A stretch of 35,832 nt of DNA from an uncultured Opitutia bacterium (GTDB lineage: Bacteria; Verrucomicrobiota; Verrucomicrobiia; Opitutales; UBA953). The position numbers were made by a program, and so were the translations under genes. The notes below the pieces were generated by a model, which ran no database searches, had not been told where the DNA came from, and saw only the letters and a program-made list of their open reading frames with translations. Every line of letters begins with the position of its first letter. The stretch's first letter is position 1. Below are positions 19,829 through 28,875 of the stretch, in pieces. Location of the stretch: the NCBI GenBank assembly GCA_903925205.1, contig CAIYEN010000102.1:1-35832 (forward strand), written 5' to 3'.

Positions 19829-20353
19829 ATGAAAGTCTACGACCTGGCCGAAGTGGCCTTACGGCCTGCCCCCCAAGCGGCTGACGTTTACCTTGTCCGT
19901 TTACCAGAGCTAGGCCGTGGGCCTACCGCTCAGGCGACCTTGCGGCGCGCGCTTTTAAAGTTACTGCGCGGTTGGTATGGCGAGTCGGTGGAACTCGTGG
20001 AGACGGGCCCGGCGCCGACGCTGACAGGCTGCCCCTTGAAGTGCTCGATTTCCTATGACGGGACCGACGGGTGGGTCGCGTTAGGGGCACAGGCCAAATT
20101 AGGTTGCGATGCCGTCTTGGCCCAGGACTTCCCGGAAATGTTGGCCGTGGCGCGGAAGTATCTGGGACCGCACGTGGCGGAGCGCATCGAGCAGTCGCGG
20201 TTGCGGGCCGAGACCTTCGCCCACGCCTGGGCGAAGCATGAAGCGACCCTTAAGGCCATGGGGTGGGGCTTAGCGGAAGCACAAGTGGTGCCAGCGATGC
20301 TCTGCCACTATCACCGGCAAACGCAGGCGATTGTGGCGGTAGTGACGGAATAG
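19829..20353 (+). CDS. 4'-phosphopantetheinyl transferase superfamily protein
   Basis: CSISYDGTDGWVALG, LGCDAVLAQDF, and WAKHEATLKAMGWGL (variant of WxxxEAxxKxxGxG). ATG is one nt after the NRPS stop codon. Confidence 0.82.
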   Translation: MKVYDLAEVALRPAPQAADVYLVRLPELGRGPTAQATLRRALLKLLRGWYGESVELVETGPAPTLTGCPLKCSISYDGTDGWVALGAQAKLGCDAVLAQDFPEMLAVARKYLGPHVAERIEQSRLRAETFAHAWAKHEATLKAMGWGLAEAQVVPAMLCHYHRQTQAIVAVVTE

Positions 20354-21247
20354 TTACACTTTGCCGGAGCGGGCAGGGGAGGCGGCTTTCGCCGGGCCGC
20401 TCCGGTACTTCTTCACCAACGCCTGCAGGATCGCGACCGTTTCGTCATCGGCGAGACCATCGACCTTGGCGCCGCGGAAGTGTCGTTGGAACGATTCTAG
20501 CGCGAGGCCCAACGTCTTATCTGAGTTGTCGTCTAAGCGGTAGCCGTAGGTGCGCAGCAGCTGCTGGATATCGGCGTTCGCGAGCTTCTTGGATTTAAGT
20601 AAGATCCGGAACACCTGGACATCTTTAGCATCGGGCCAGGCACCGACACCATTGGCGGCAAAATATTCCCAAGGGAATAAAGAACCGGGATCGATCTTGC
20701 GACCGACCGCGATATCAGAATGTGCGACGACGTTCTCGGGGGGAATCCGATGCGTCGTCACCAAGTGCTGCGCCAGCGCGAGGACGGCTTCAACTTGGGG
20801 CTTGGGGTACGGATGGACGTTGCCGTCGTAGTTCACAATCTCGATGCCCAGCGAGGACTGGTTCAGGCTTTCGAATTTGCCCCAGGCGCTCTTGCCCGCG
20901 TGGTACGCCGCTAAGGAGTCGGGACACATCCGGAAGATGCGCGCCTTCGGTTGCTCGTCACTGACGAGGTAGTGGACGCCGACCATATGACCCTTGGAGC
21001 GGCCCTGGAGGCTATCTAAAGCGGAGGGTAGGGATGAGGCCGTATGGTGTAGCACCAAGATGGCGATGGGTTGCTTGCGGGCCTCGACGGCCGCGGACGC
21101 GGGTCCTTGGATCACCGAAAGCTTCGGGTTAACCGTGATGACCACTTCGGCCGTCGTTCCGGCCGTTTTCGAGGAAGTTGTGCCACAACCGGCGAGGGCC
21201 AAAACCGCCAGTAAGGTCGCTAATCGCTTAAAATATGAGGGGAGCAT
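20354..21247 (-). CDS. N-acetylmuramoyl-L-alanine amidase (Amidase_2) lipoprotein with C-terminal PG-binding-like domain
   Basis: Lipobox LALAGC; ILVLHHTAS...GVHYLV..AYHAGKSAW..NQSSLGIEIVN; VVAHSDIAVGRKIDPGSLFPW. Confidence 0.92.
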   Translation of the reverse strand: MLPSYFKRLATLLAVLALAGCGTTSSKTAGTTAEVVITVNPKLSVIQGPASAAVEARKQPIAILVLHHTASSLPSALDSLQGRSKGHMVGVHYLVSDEQPKARIFRMCPDSLAAYHAGKSAWGKFESLNQSSLGIEIVNYDGNVHPYPKPQVEAVLALAQHLVTTHRIPPENVVAHSDIAVGRKIDPGSLFPWEYFAANGVGAWPDAKDVQVFRILLKSKKLANADIQQLLRTYGYRLDDNSDKTLGLALESFQRHFRGAKVDGLADDETVAILQALVKKYRSGPAKAASPARSGKV

Positions 21248-21329
21248 GCTTAATTGCCTGATTTTTGAATGAATAAACCATCGGGAATGAACCCCAAGAC
21301 AATACGGTAAACAGTGTTTTAAATCATAT

Positions 21330-21359
21330 TTGATTGGGTTTTTATTGATTAGACATAAT
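21330..21359 (+). promoter_or_regulatory. Candidate sigma70-like promoter with overlapping inverted repeat upstream of DeoR regulator
   Basis: TTGATT (21330-21335) - 18 bp - CATAAT (21354-21359) in a conspicuously AT-rich 190-bp gap; AATCA-TATT-TGATT inverted repeat at 21322-21335 overlaps the -35. Confidence 0.4.
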
Positions 21360-21438
21360 GTATATTGTGCGAAATGTGTCTATAAGGACGGACTACTAGA
21401 AAATGCGTTATTGATTGCTTGAGGGTTTTCGAGCGTAA

Positions 21439-22230
21439 ATGCCTGTCCTCCCCATGAAAGTCGCTCGCCATATCATTGAAGCCCGTCGTGAAGCCATCGC
21501 CAAGCTGCTGAGCAAAGTCGGCTACGTGCCCGTGCTCGAAATCTGCAAACAGTTTAATGTGTCGGAAGCCACTGCCCGGCGCGACCTGACGGAGTTGGAA
21601 AATCAGCGTCGGATCACGCGCACGCACGGGGGTGCACTGTCGGACTTCAATCGTAACTTCCCGCCGCTCGATGATCGCAAGGTCGAAGATTCGGAAGCCA
21701 AGCGTAAGATCGGTAACAAGGCTGCTTCGCGGGTTAAGGCCGGCATGACGGTGTATCTCGACTCGGGTTCGACCATCTTCTTTGCCGCTGAAGCGATTGC
21801 GGCTTCGGGCGTGCCGGACTTGCAGATTGTGACGACGTGTCTCCCGACGGCACAGTTGATTTCGTCGCTCCCGGGCGTCGAGGTCTACATCCCGGGCGGC
21901 CTGTTCCTCACCCGTCACGCCATGGTCGCTGGCGACCGCACCCTCGAAGAAGTGGCCCGCTGGAATTTTGACGTCGCCCTGCTCGGGGCCGAAGGCATCG
22001 ACGAAAATGGTCTCTGGAATTCGCAACGCGATATCTCGCACCAACAACGTGAAGTGATTCGTCGCAGCGATGAGGTCTTGATTTGCATGAACCGCGTTAA
22101 GCTGGGTCGCGGTGGTCCCTGCGCAGTGACGCGCGATGTCTCCCCGTTGTTCCTGGTGACGGACGCGGATGCGGTCGCGGTGGCGCAAGCGAAGGTCAAG
22201 ATGGCCGCCGACCACGTCCTCACCGCCTAA
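21439..22230 (+). CDS. DeoR family transcriptional regulator
   Basis: HTH region ILEICKQFNVSEATARRDLTELENQRRITRTHGGAL and sugar-P sensor-like C-terminus. Start could be 21439 or the downstream ATG (MKVARHI). Confidence 0.93.
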   Translation: MPVLPMKVARHIIEARREAIAKLLSKVGYVPVLEICKQFNVSEATARRDLTELENQRRITRTHGGALSDFNRNFPPLDDRKVEDSEAKRKIGNKAASRVKAGMTVYLDSGSTIFFAAEAIAASGVPDLQIVTTCLPTAQLISSLPGVEVYIPGGLFLTRHAMVAGDRTLEEVARWNFDVALLGAEGIDENGLWNSQRDISHQQREVIRRSDEVLICMNRVKLGRGGPCAVTRDVSPLFLVTDADAVAVAQAKVKMAADHVLTA

Positions 22231-22259
22231 GTTCGTCCGCTGCGGACGCATCTCAGGCT

Positions 22260-23015
22260 ATGTCCCCCGACGCCCCTCAGTCGCTGCTGGAACTTTCTCA
22301 TGCTTTGGGTGGTGAGCGTCTGCGCATGGCTATTTTGGGTGAAGGAAACACATCCCTGCGTCTGGATGCGGACACTTTTATCGTCAAAGCTTCGGGCTCA
22401 AACCTCGCGTCGCTGCGCCCCACCGACCTGACGACTTGTCGCTTCGACCGCTTGTTGCCGCTCTTAGATGCTGCCGCGGCCACCGATGCCGAAATCGACA
22501 ACATCCTGTTCGCCGCCCGCGTCCACGAAGTCGATAAGAAGCCTTCCATCGAGGCCCTCTTCCATGCGTACTTGTTGACGTTGCCCGGCGTGGCCTGCGT
22601 CGGCCACGTCCACGCCATCGCGGTGAATCAGATTCTCTGTTCACCCCGCGCCCGCGACTATGCCGAGCGGCGCGCCTGCCCCGATGAGATTGTCATGTGC
22701 GGGCTTGAGTCGGTCTTCGTACCTTATGCGGAGCCGGGTCTTGGTTTGGCTCAATCCATCCGCCGTGAGGTCCAGGCCTTCGTGCAGCGCACTGGCCGCG
22801 AGCCCAAAGTCATCTTACTGCAGAACCACGGAATCATTGCCGTCGGCCCTTCCCCGAAAGCCGTCCTCGGTGCCCTGCTTATGGCCGAAAAAGCCGCCGA
22901 GATCTTTGTGGGCGCTGCCGCGTTGGGCGGCCCCGTGTTCTTGACCGCGGCGCAGTGCGAACGTATCGCCGGACGCCCCGACGAGCTTTATCGCCAAAAG
23001 ATGCTCGGGCTCTAA
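22260..23015 (+). CDS. Class II aldolase/adducin family protein
   Basis: GEGNTSLRLD, KASGSNL, GHVHAIAVNQ (Zn His-x-His), LQNHGIIAVG. Confidence 0.9.
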   Translation: MSPDAPQSLLELSHALGGERLRMAILGEGNTSLRLDADTFIVKASGSNLASLRPTDLTTCRFDRLLPLLDAAAATDAEIDNILFAARVHEVDKKPSIEALFHAYLLTLPGVACVGHVHAIAVNQILCSPRARDYAERRACPDEIVMCGLESVFVPYAEPGLGLAQSIRREVQAFVQRTGREPKVILLQNHGIIAVGPSPKAVLGALLMAEKAAEIFVGAAALGGPVFLTAAQCERIAGRPDELYRQKMLGL

Positions 23016-23050
23016 TTGCCTTTCCCCGCTCTCCTCCCTTCCTGCTACCC

Positions 23051-24520
23051 ATGTCCAACTACCTTGCCATCGACCTCGGCGCCGAATCCGGCCGCGTGAT
23101 CTTCGGGACCCTCAAGGGGGGTAAGCTCACGATGAAGGAGATTCACCGTTTTGCTAACGGTGCCATCACCGCCAATGGCACCCTGCGCTGGGACATTGTC
23201 CGCATCTTCCGCGAGATTCGCATCGGCTTGGCCAAGGGCGCGAAGCTCGGGCCGATCCGTTCGATCGCCTGCGACTCTTGGGGCGTCGATTACGTCTTGC
23301 TCAAGGGCGATGGCCCGATGCTTTCCTTGCCCTACACCTACCGCGATGAGCGCAGCTTCAAGTCCTTCGATAAGGCCATGAAGAAGTTCTCACAGAAGCA
23401 GTTGTTCGAAGGGACTGGCATTGCCTCCATTTCCATCAACACGCTCTACCAGCTCTTTGATGACGTTGAGAACCGCCCGGAGATCTTGGCCTTCGCCGAC
23501 AAGTTCTTGCTCATCGGGGACTACATCACTTGGTTGCTCACTGGCCAGGCGCGCGCCGAAGAGACCTTAATCTCCGGCAGTCAGCTCTGGGATACGCGCA
23601 AGCGCGATTGGGCTTGGCCGGTGCTCAAGAAGCTCGGCATCCCTAAGCACATCTTTCCGAAGCCCGCGGCTCCTGGCACGAAGCTCGGTAAACTCCTGCC
23701 TTACCTGAGCAAGGAAACCGGCCTAAAGTCGGCCGAAGTCGTGACGACTTGTGCGCATGATACGGCCGCGGCGGTCGCCGCCGTGCCCGCCACCAAGGGC
23801 GATGATTGGGCGTACCTGTCTTCGGGCACGTGGTCCCTCTTGGGCGTCGAGCTGCCGAAGCCATTGGTCAATGAGACCGTGCGCGAGGCGAAGTATACGA
23901 ATGAAGTCGGTTTCGAAGGCACGACCCGTTTTTTGAAGAACCTCGTCGGCCTCTGGGTCCTGCAGGAATGCCGCCGCGAGTGGCTGGAGCGTGGCGAAGT
24001 CTCCGACTACGGTGAGATTGTGAAGCTGGCCCTGAAGGCTCCGGCCTTGCGCAGCTTCATCCGGCCGGACGATGTCCGTTTTGCTAAGCGCGGCGATATG
24101 GTGAAGAAGGTCCAGGACTTCTGCCGCGAGACCAAGCAGCCGGTGCCGCAGACGCATGGTGAGGTCGCCCGCTGCGTGCTCGAATCCCTCGCCCTCCTCT
24201 ACCGCGTTGAAATGGACGGGATTGAGAAACTTACCGGTCGTAAGCTCTCGACGTTGCACATCGTCGGCGGCGGTTGCCGCAATGCGCTCCTGAACCAAGC
24301 CACGGCCGACGCCACCGGTCGCACGGTCATCGCTGGCCCAGTTGAAGCCACCGCGGCAGGCAATATCCTTGTCCAGGCCGTCGCCATGAAGGAATTGAAG
24401 AACCTCGATGCCCTCCGTGGCGTCGTCCGAAAGTCCTTTGAAGTAGTGACTTACAAACCCAATCCTACGCTTGATTGGCTCGACGCCTTAGTGAAGTTTA
24501 ATGGTTTAAAGAAGTCATAA
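23051..24520 (+). CDS. rhaB: Rhamnulokinase / FGGY-family carbohydrate kinase
   Basis: YLAIDLGAESGRVIFGTL, CDSWGVDYVLL, YLSSGTWSLLGVELPKPL, HIVGGGCRNALLNQATADATGRTVIAGPVEATAAGN typical of RhaB. ATG 23051 preferred over ORF start 22955. Confidence 0.92.
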   Translation: MSNYLAIDLGAESGRVIFGTLKGGKLTMKEIHRFANGAITANGTLRWDIVRIFREIRIGLAKGAKLGPIRSIACDSWGVDYVLLKGDGPMLSLPYTYRDERSFKSFDKAMKKFSQKQLFEGTGIASISINTLYQLFDDVENRPEILAFADKFLLIGDYITWLLTGQARAEETLISGSQLWDTRKRDWAWPVLKKLGIPKHIFPKPAAPGTKLGKLLPYLSKETGLKSAEVVTTCAHDTAAAVAAVPATKGDDWAYLSSGTWSLLGVELPKPLVNETVREAKYTNEVGFEGTTRFLKNLVGLWVLQECRREWLERGEVSDYGEIVKLALKAPALRSFIRPDDVRFAKRGDMVKKVQDFCRETKQPVPQTHGEVARCVLESLALLYRVEMDGIEKLTGRKLSTLHIVGGGCRNALLNQATADATGRTVIAGPVEATAAGNILVQAVAMKELKNLDALRGVVRKSFEVVTYKPNPTLDWLDALVKFNGLKKS

Positions 24521-24563
24521 ACCTGCTTAAGCCTCCCTTCCCTGCCTTTACCTGCAAAGCACC

Positions 24564-26756
24564 ATGTCTACCTACAAGTACGTCTCCCACCTCTGGAACG
24601 ATGCCGAAGCGGCAAAACTCGATCCAGTGGCTCGCCTGATCTACCGTTCCAATAAGTTGGGCGCGGACCAGCGCATCACCAATACGGGCGGCGGCAATAC
24701 CTCCTCCAAAATCGTCGAGAAGGATCCCCTCACCGGTAAGGACACTCCAGTGCTTTGGGTCAAGGGTTCGGGCGGCGACCTGCGTACGAGCCTCCGCGAG
24801 AATTTCTCCTCCCTCTATCAGGATAAGCTCATCAGCCTGCAGGCGGTCTACGCGGCGCGGGCGGACAAGGGCCTGAAATCCCAGGCGGAAGACGACATGG
24901 TGGCGATGTATAACCACACCACATTCAACCTCAACCCGCGGGCGTCCTCGATCGACACCCCGTTGCACAGCTTCCTGCCAGGCAAGCATGTCGACCACAT
25001 GCACCCGAACGCGATCATCTCGATCGCCGCTTCCAAGAACTGCGCGGCCCTGACCAAGCAGATCTTCGCTGGTAAGATGGCTTACGTGAAGTGGATGCGC
25101 CCGGGCTTCGAGCTCGGCCTCGCCATGCAGGACATTTCCCGCGCCCAGCCGGACATCAAGGCCATCATGATGGGGCAGCACGGCTTCATCTCGTGGGCGG
25201 ATGACGATAAGGTCTGCTATGAACTGACGTTGGCCATGATCGAGCAGGCCGCGGCCTACATCGAAGCTCAGTATCAGGCCAAGGGCGGCGATGCCAAGGC
25301 CTTCGGTGGCGCCAAGTACCAAACGCTCGCGACCGAGCAGCGGCATGCCACCCTAGCGGCCATCCTGCCGTGGCTCCGCGGTCAAGTCTCCAAGGAGAAG
25401 CGCTTCGTCGGCACTATTCAGGACGACGAAAAGATTCTCCGTTTCGTCAACTCGGCCGATGCCCCGCGCCTCGCCGAACTCGGCACCTCGTGCCCGGACC
25501 ACTTCCTCCGCACGAAGATTAAGCCGCTCTATGTCGCTTGGAATCCGCAGGCCGAAGACGTCGCCGCGCTCAAGGCCAAGCTGGCCGCTGGCCTCGAACA
25601 GTACCGCCAAGACTACGCCACTTACTACAACGCCTGCAAGCGGTCCAACTCGCCGGCCATGCGCGATGCGAACCCGACCGTCGTCCTCATCCCCGGTCTT
25701 GGCATGATCGCGTGGGGCAAGGATAAGTCCGAATCCCGCGTCACCGCTGAGTTCTACAACTGCGCCGTCGAAGTGATGCGCGGGGCCGAAGCCATCGACG
25801 AGTATGTTTCCCTGCCGCAGCAGGAAGCCTTCGACATCGAGTACTGGCTCCTCGAAGAAGCAAAGCTCAAGCGCATGCCGGCGGAGAAGGAACTCGCCCG
25901 CCAAGTTATCGTCGTCGTTGGTGCCGGCTCGGGCATCGGCAAGGAAACCGCCCATCGCCTCGTCAAGGAAGGTGCCCACATTGTCTGCGTCGACAAGAAC
26001 GTCGAGGCCGCCCAGGCCACGGCCAAGGAAATCACCGATAAGCACGGCGTCGGCATCGGCGTCGCCGGCACGGGTCTCTCCAATTGCGGCCCGGCCATCG
26101 GCCTCAGCGGCGACATCATGGACCGCGCTTCCATCCGGAAGATGCTGGACCAGGTCGCGCTCGCTTACGGCGGTTTCGACTCCATCTGCGTTACCGCTGG
26201 GATCTTTGTCTCGCCCGACACCACGGGCCATATCCCGGATGACAAGTGGGCCCTCACCTTCGCCCTCAACGTCACGGGCAGCTACCTCGTCGCCGACGAA
26301 GCGTTCAAGAGCTGGAAGGAACAGGGCCTCCGCGGTAACCTCGTCCTGACCACGAGCGCCAACGCCGCCGTCGCTAAGAAGGGGTCGGTCGCCTACGATA
26401 CCTCGAAGGCCGCCGCCAACCACCTCGTCCGCGAGTTGGCCATGGAGCTCTCCCCGCTCGTCCGGGTCAACGGCGTCGCCCCAGCGACCGTCGTCCAAGG
26501 CTCGGCGATGTTCCCGCGCGACCGAGTGATCGCCTCGCTTGCTAAGTACAACATTCCTTACACCGATGATGAGGCGACCGATTCGCTGACGACGAAGCTC
26601 TCCCGCTTCTACGCCGATCGCACCCTGACGAAGAACCCCATCACCCCTGCCGACCAGGCCGAAGCCTATTTCCTCCTCGTGACCAATCGCCTCAGCAAGA
26701 CGACCGGACAGATCATCACGGTCGACGGCGGCCTCCACGAGGCGTTCCTCCGCTAA
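24564..26756 (+). CDS. Bifunctional rhamnulose-1-phosphate aldolase/short-chain dehydrogenase (lactaldehyde dehydrogenase)
   Basis: N-terminal class II aldolase domain (TNTGGGNTSSKI, HPNAIISIAASKN, MGQHGFISW); C-terminal SDR domain (VVVGAGSGIGKETAHRL, YDTSKAAANHLVREL). Confidence 0.93.
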   Translation: MSTYKYVSHLWNDAEAAKLDPVARLIYRSNKLGADQRITNTGGGNTSSKIVEKDPLTGKDTPVLWVKGSGGDLRTSLRENFSSLYQDKLISLQAVYAARADKGLKSQAEDDMVAMYNHTTFNLNPRASSIDTPLHSFLPGKHVDHMHPNAIISIAASKNCAALTKQIFAGKMAYVKWMRPGFELGLAMQDISRAQPDIKAIMMGQHGFISWADDDKVCYELTLAMIEQAAAYIEAQYQAKGGDAKAFGGAKYQTLATEQRHATLAAILPWLRGQVSKEKRFVGTIQDDEKILRFVNSADAPRLAELGTSCPDHFLRTKIKPLYVAWNPQAEDVAALKAKLAAGLEQYRQDYATYYNACKRSNSPAMRDANPTVVLIPGLGMIAWGKDKSESRVTAEFYNCAVEVMRGAEAIDEYVSLPQQEAFDIEYWLLEEAKLKRMPAEKELARQVIVVVGAGSGIGKETAHRLVKEGAHIVCVDKNVEAAQATAKEITDKHGVGIGVAGTGLSNCGPAIGLSGDIMDRASIRKMLDQVALAYGGFDSICVTAGIFVSPDTTGHIPDDKWALTFALNVTGSYLVADEAFKSWKEQGLRGNLVLTTSANAAVAKKGSVAYDTSKAAANHLVRELAMELSPLVRVNGVAPATVVQGSAMFPRDRVIASLAKYNIPYTDDEATDSLTTKLSRFYADRTLTKNPITPADQAEAYFLLVTNRLSKTTGQIITVDGGLHEAFLR

Positions 26757-26759
26757 AAC

Positions 26760-27479
26760 GTGCGCGTCTCGCTCTTCGTTCCTTGCTTCGTCGACCAGCT
26801 CACCCCGCAGGTGGGCTTGGCCACGGCCAAGGTGCTTAAGCGCCTCGGGCATGCCGTGGAATTCCGCTCCGCCCAAACCTGCTGCGGTCAGCCGTCTTTC
26901 AACTCCGGCCAATGGGATGTCGCTCGTGAGGGGGCGCTCCGAACCATCGAGGTCTTCCGAGGTGCCGAAGTCGTCGTTGGACCTTCGGGCTCCTGTGTGG
27001 CGATGATCAAGAAGTTCTACCCGGAGCTCCTCAAGGACACCCCGCATCTCGCTGCCGCCGAGGACCTCGCCGCGCGGACTTTCGAGTTCTCCGAATTCCT
27101 GGTCAATAAGCTCGGCGTGACCGACGTTGGGGCTAAGTTCGCCAAGAAGGTTACCTACCACGACGGTTGTCACGCGCTCCGCGAGCTCCGCCTCAAGGAA
27201 GAACCCCGGCAACTGCTCCGGGCGGTCAAGGGCCTGGAACTGATCGAATCCGAAGAAGGTGAATCGTGCTGCGGCTTTGGGGGACTCTTTTCCGCGAAGT
27301 TCCCGATGATCTCCACCGCCATGGTGCAGGTCAAAGGCGGCGCCCTCGCCCGCACCGGTGCGGACTTCGTCGTTTCCTCCGACCCTTCCTGCTTGCTGCA
27401 AATCGGTGGCTGGCTCTCCCGCGAGGGTAAGCCGATTCTGCCGTTGCACATCGCCGAAGTGCTGGCCCACGACGCCTAA
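26760..27479 (+). CDS. lutA: LutA-like (Fe-S)-binding protein, lactate oxidation subunit; GTG start
   Basis: Two CCG motifs: AQTCCGQPSFNSG and ESCCGFGGLFSAKFP; followed directly by lutB and lutC. Confidence 0.92.
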   Translation: MRVSLFVPCFVDQLTPQVGLATAKVLKRLGHAVEFRSAQTCCGQPSFNSGQWDVAREGALRTIEVFRGAEVVVGPSGSCVAMIKKFYPELLKDTPHLAAAEDLAARTFEFSEFLVNKLGVTDVGAKFAKKVTYHDGCHALRELRLKEEPRQLLRAVKGLELIESEEGESCCGFGGLFSAKFPMISTAMVQVKGGALARTGADFVVSSDPSCLLQIGGWLSREGKPILPLHIAEVLAHDA

Positions 27480-27483
27480 AGCG

Positions 27484-28875
27484 ATGTCCGACGCCAAGCA
27501 GATCTTCATCAAGGACGCCACGCTGAACGCCGCCGACGGGGATCAGCGTGCTTTCATCCGGAAGGCCCTTGGTGGCTACTACGTCAACCGCGACCTGCAG
27601 AAGGCTCGTTACCGCGATTGGGAGCGGGCCCGCGATGCGGCCTCGCTGGCCAAGTGGACCGCCGTCAACGACCTCGCGAATCAACTCGAGAAGTTCACGG
27701 CTAACTTTGAGCGCAACGGTGGCGTTGTGCACTGGGCGCGCGACTCCGCGGAAGCCCGCGCCATCATTCTGAAGATTGCAGCCGACGTTAACGCCAAGGC
27801 GATCGTGAAGTCGAAGTGCATGACCTCGGAGGAGATTCACCTCAACGATGCGCTCGAGAAGGCTGGCTACGGCGTCGTCGAGAGCGACCTCGGTGAGTTC
27901 ATTCAACAACTCCGCGGCGAAGCGCCCTACCACTTCGTCTTCCCGTGCATGCACGTGAAGCGCGAGGCCATCAGCGAGCTTTTCACCAAGCATCTCGGCA
28001 CTGCGCCGACCGATAGCCCCGAAGAGTTGACGATGATTGCCCGCCGTCACCTCCGCCAGCTCTACGTGGACGCCGACATCGGCATCACGGGGGCGAACTT
28101 CCTGGTCGCGGAAACCGGCCAGATTTCCATCACCGAAAACGAAGGGAACGCCCGTCTGACCGCGGCCCTGCCCCGCATTCACATCGCGCTCTCGGGGATC
28201 GAGAAGGTCGTGAATCGCCTGGATGACCTCGCGGTGCTACTCCCGATGTTGGCTACGGCGGGGGCTGGCCAGCCGATGACCTGCTACAACACGCTGTACG
28301 CGGGGCCCCGTAAGCCCGGCGAATGCGATGGCCCGGAGCAGTTCCACTTGGTCTTGCTGGATAACGCTCGCACGCGGCTCTTGGCGGATCCCGAGCAGCG
28401 CGATGCCTTGCATTGCATTCGCTGTGGGGCGTGTCTCAACGTCTGCCCGATCTTCAAGAACATTGGCGGCTTGGCCTACGGCACGACCTACCAAGGTCCA
28501 ATCGGCTCGGTCATCACCCCGCACCTGCGCGGCCTGAAGCAGTGGAACCACCTTTCCAGCGCCTCCTCGCTTTGCGGCGCTTGCACGGACGCCTGCCCGG
28601 TCCGTATCGACCTGCACCATCACCTCCTGCACAATCGCCGCAATGCGATGAAGCAGTCGCCGAGCCTCTTCGATCGCGCCTTCCACGCGGGGTTTGGCTT
28701 TGTGATGAAGCGTCCGACCCTCTTCGGCCTCGGCGGCAAGGTTTTCCGTGCGACGTTGCCTTTGCTAAAGAAACTCCCGCTTCCTTATATGAGTGCTTGG
28801 CTGAAAACGCGCGACCTGCCGGCAGCGCCCGCCCAGTCATTCCGCGAACAATGGAAGGACTCCGACCATGGCTGA
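27484..28875 (+). CDS. lutB: LutB-like lactate utilization iron-sulfur protein
   Basis: CIRCGACLNVCPIFKNIGG and LCGACTDACPVRIDLHHHLL [4Fe-4S] motifs; TGANFLVAETGQISITENEGNAR. ATG 27484 preferred over ORF start 27358. Confidence 0.95.
   Translation: MSDAKQIFIKDATLNAADGDQRAFIRKALGGYYVNRDLQKARYRDWERARDAASLAKWTAVNDLANQLEKFTANFERNGGVVHWARDSAEARAIILKIAADVNAKAIVKSKCMTSEEIHLNDALEKAGYGVVESDLGEFIQQLRGEAPYHFVFPCMHVKREAISELFTKHLGTAPTDSPEELTMIARRHLRQLYVDADIGITGANFLVAETGQISITENEGNARLTAALPRIHIALSGIEKVVNRLDDLAVLLPMLATAGAGQPMTCYNTLYAGPRKPGECDGPEQFHLVLLDNARTRLLADPEQRDALHCIRCGACLNVCPIFKNIGGLAYGTTYQGPIGSVITPHLRGLKQWNHLSSASSLCGACTDACPVRIDLHHHLLHNRRNAMKQSPSLFDRAFHAGFGFVMKRPTLFGLGGKVFRATLPLLKKLPLPYMSAWLKTRDLPAAPAQSFREQWKDSDHG

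Noticed and set aside
24498-25346. 282-aa minus-strand ORF opposite the aldolase domain
   Set aside because: Same antisense artefact pattern; no start/RBS context or motif support.
25353-27521. 722-aa minus-strand ORF opposite the bifunctional aldolase/dehydrogenase and lutA
   Set aside because: Fully antisense to strongly supported genes; composition is typical of stop-free antisense frames in GC-rich DNA and no recognisable motif was seen.
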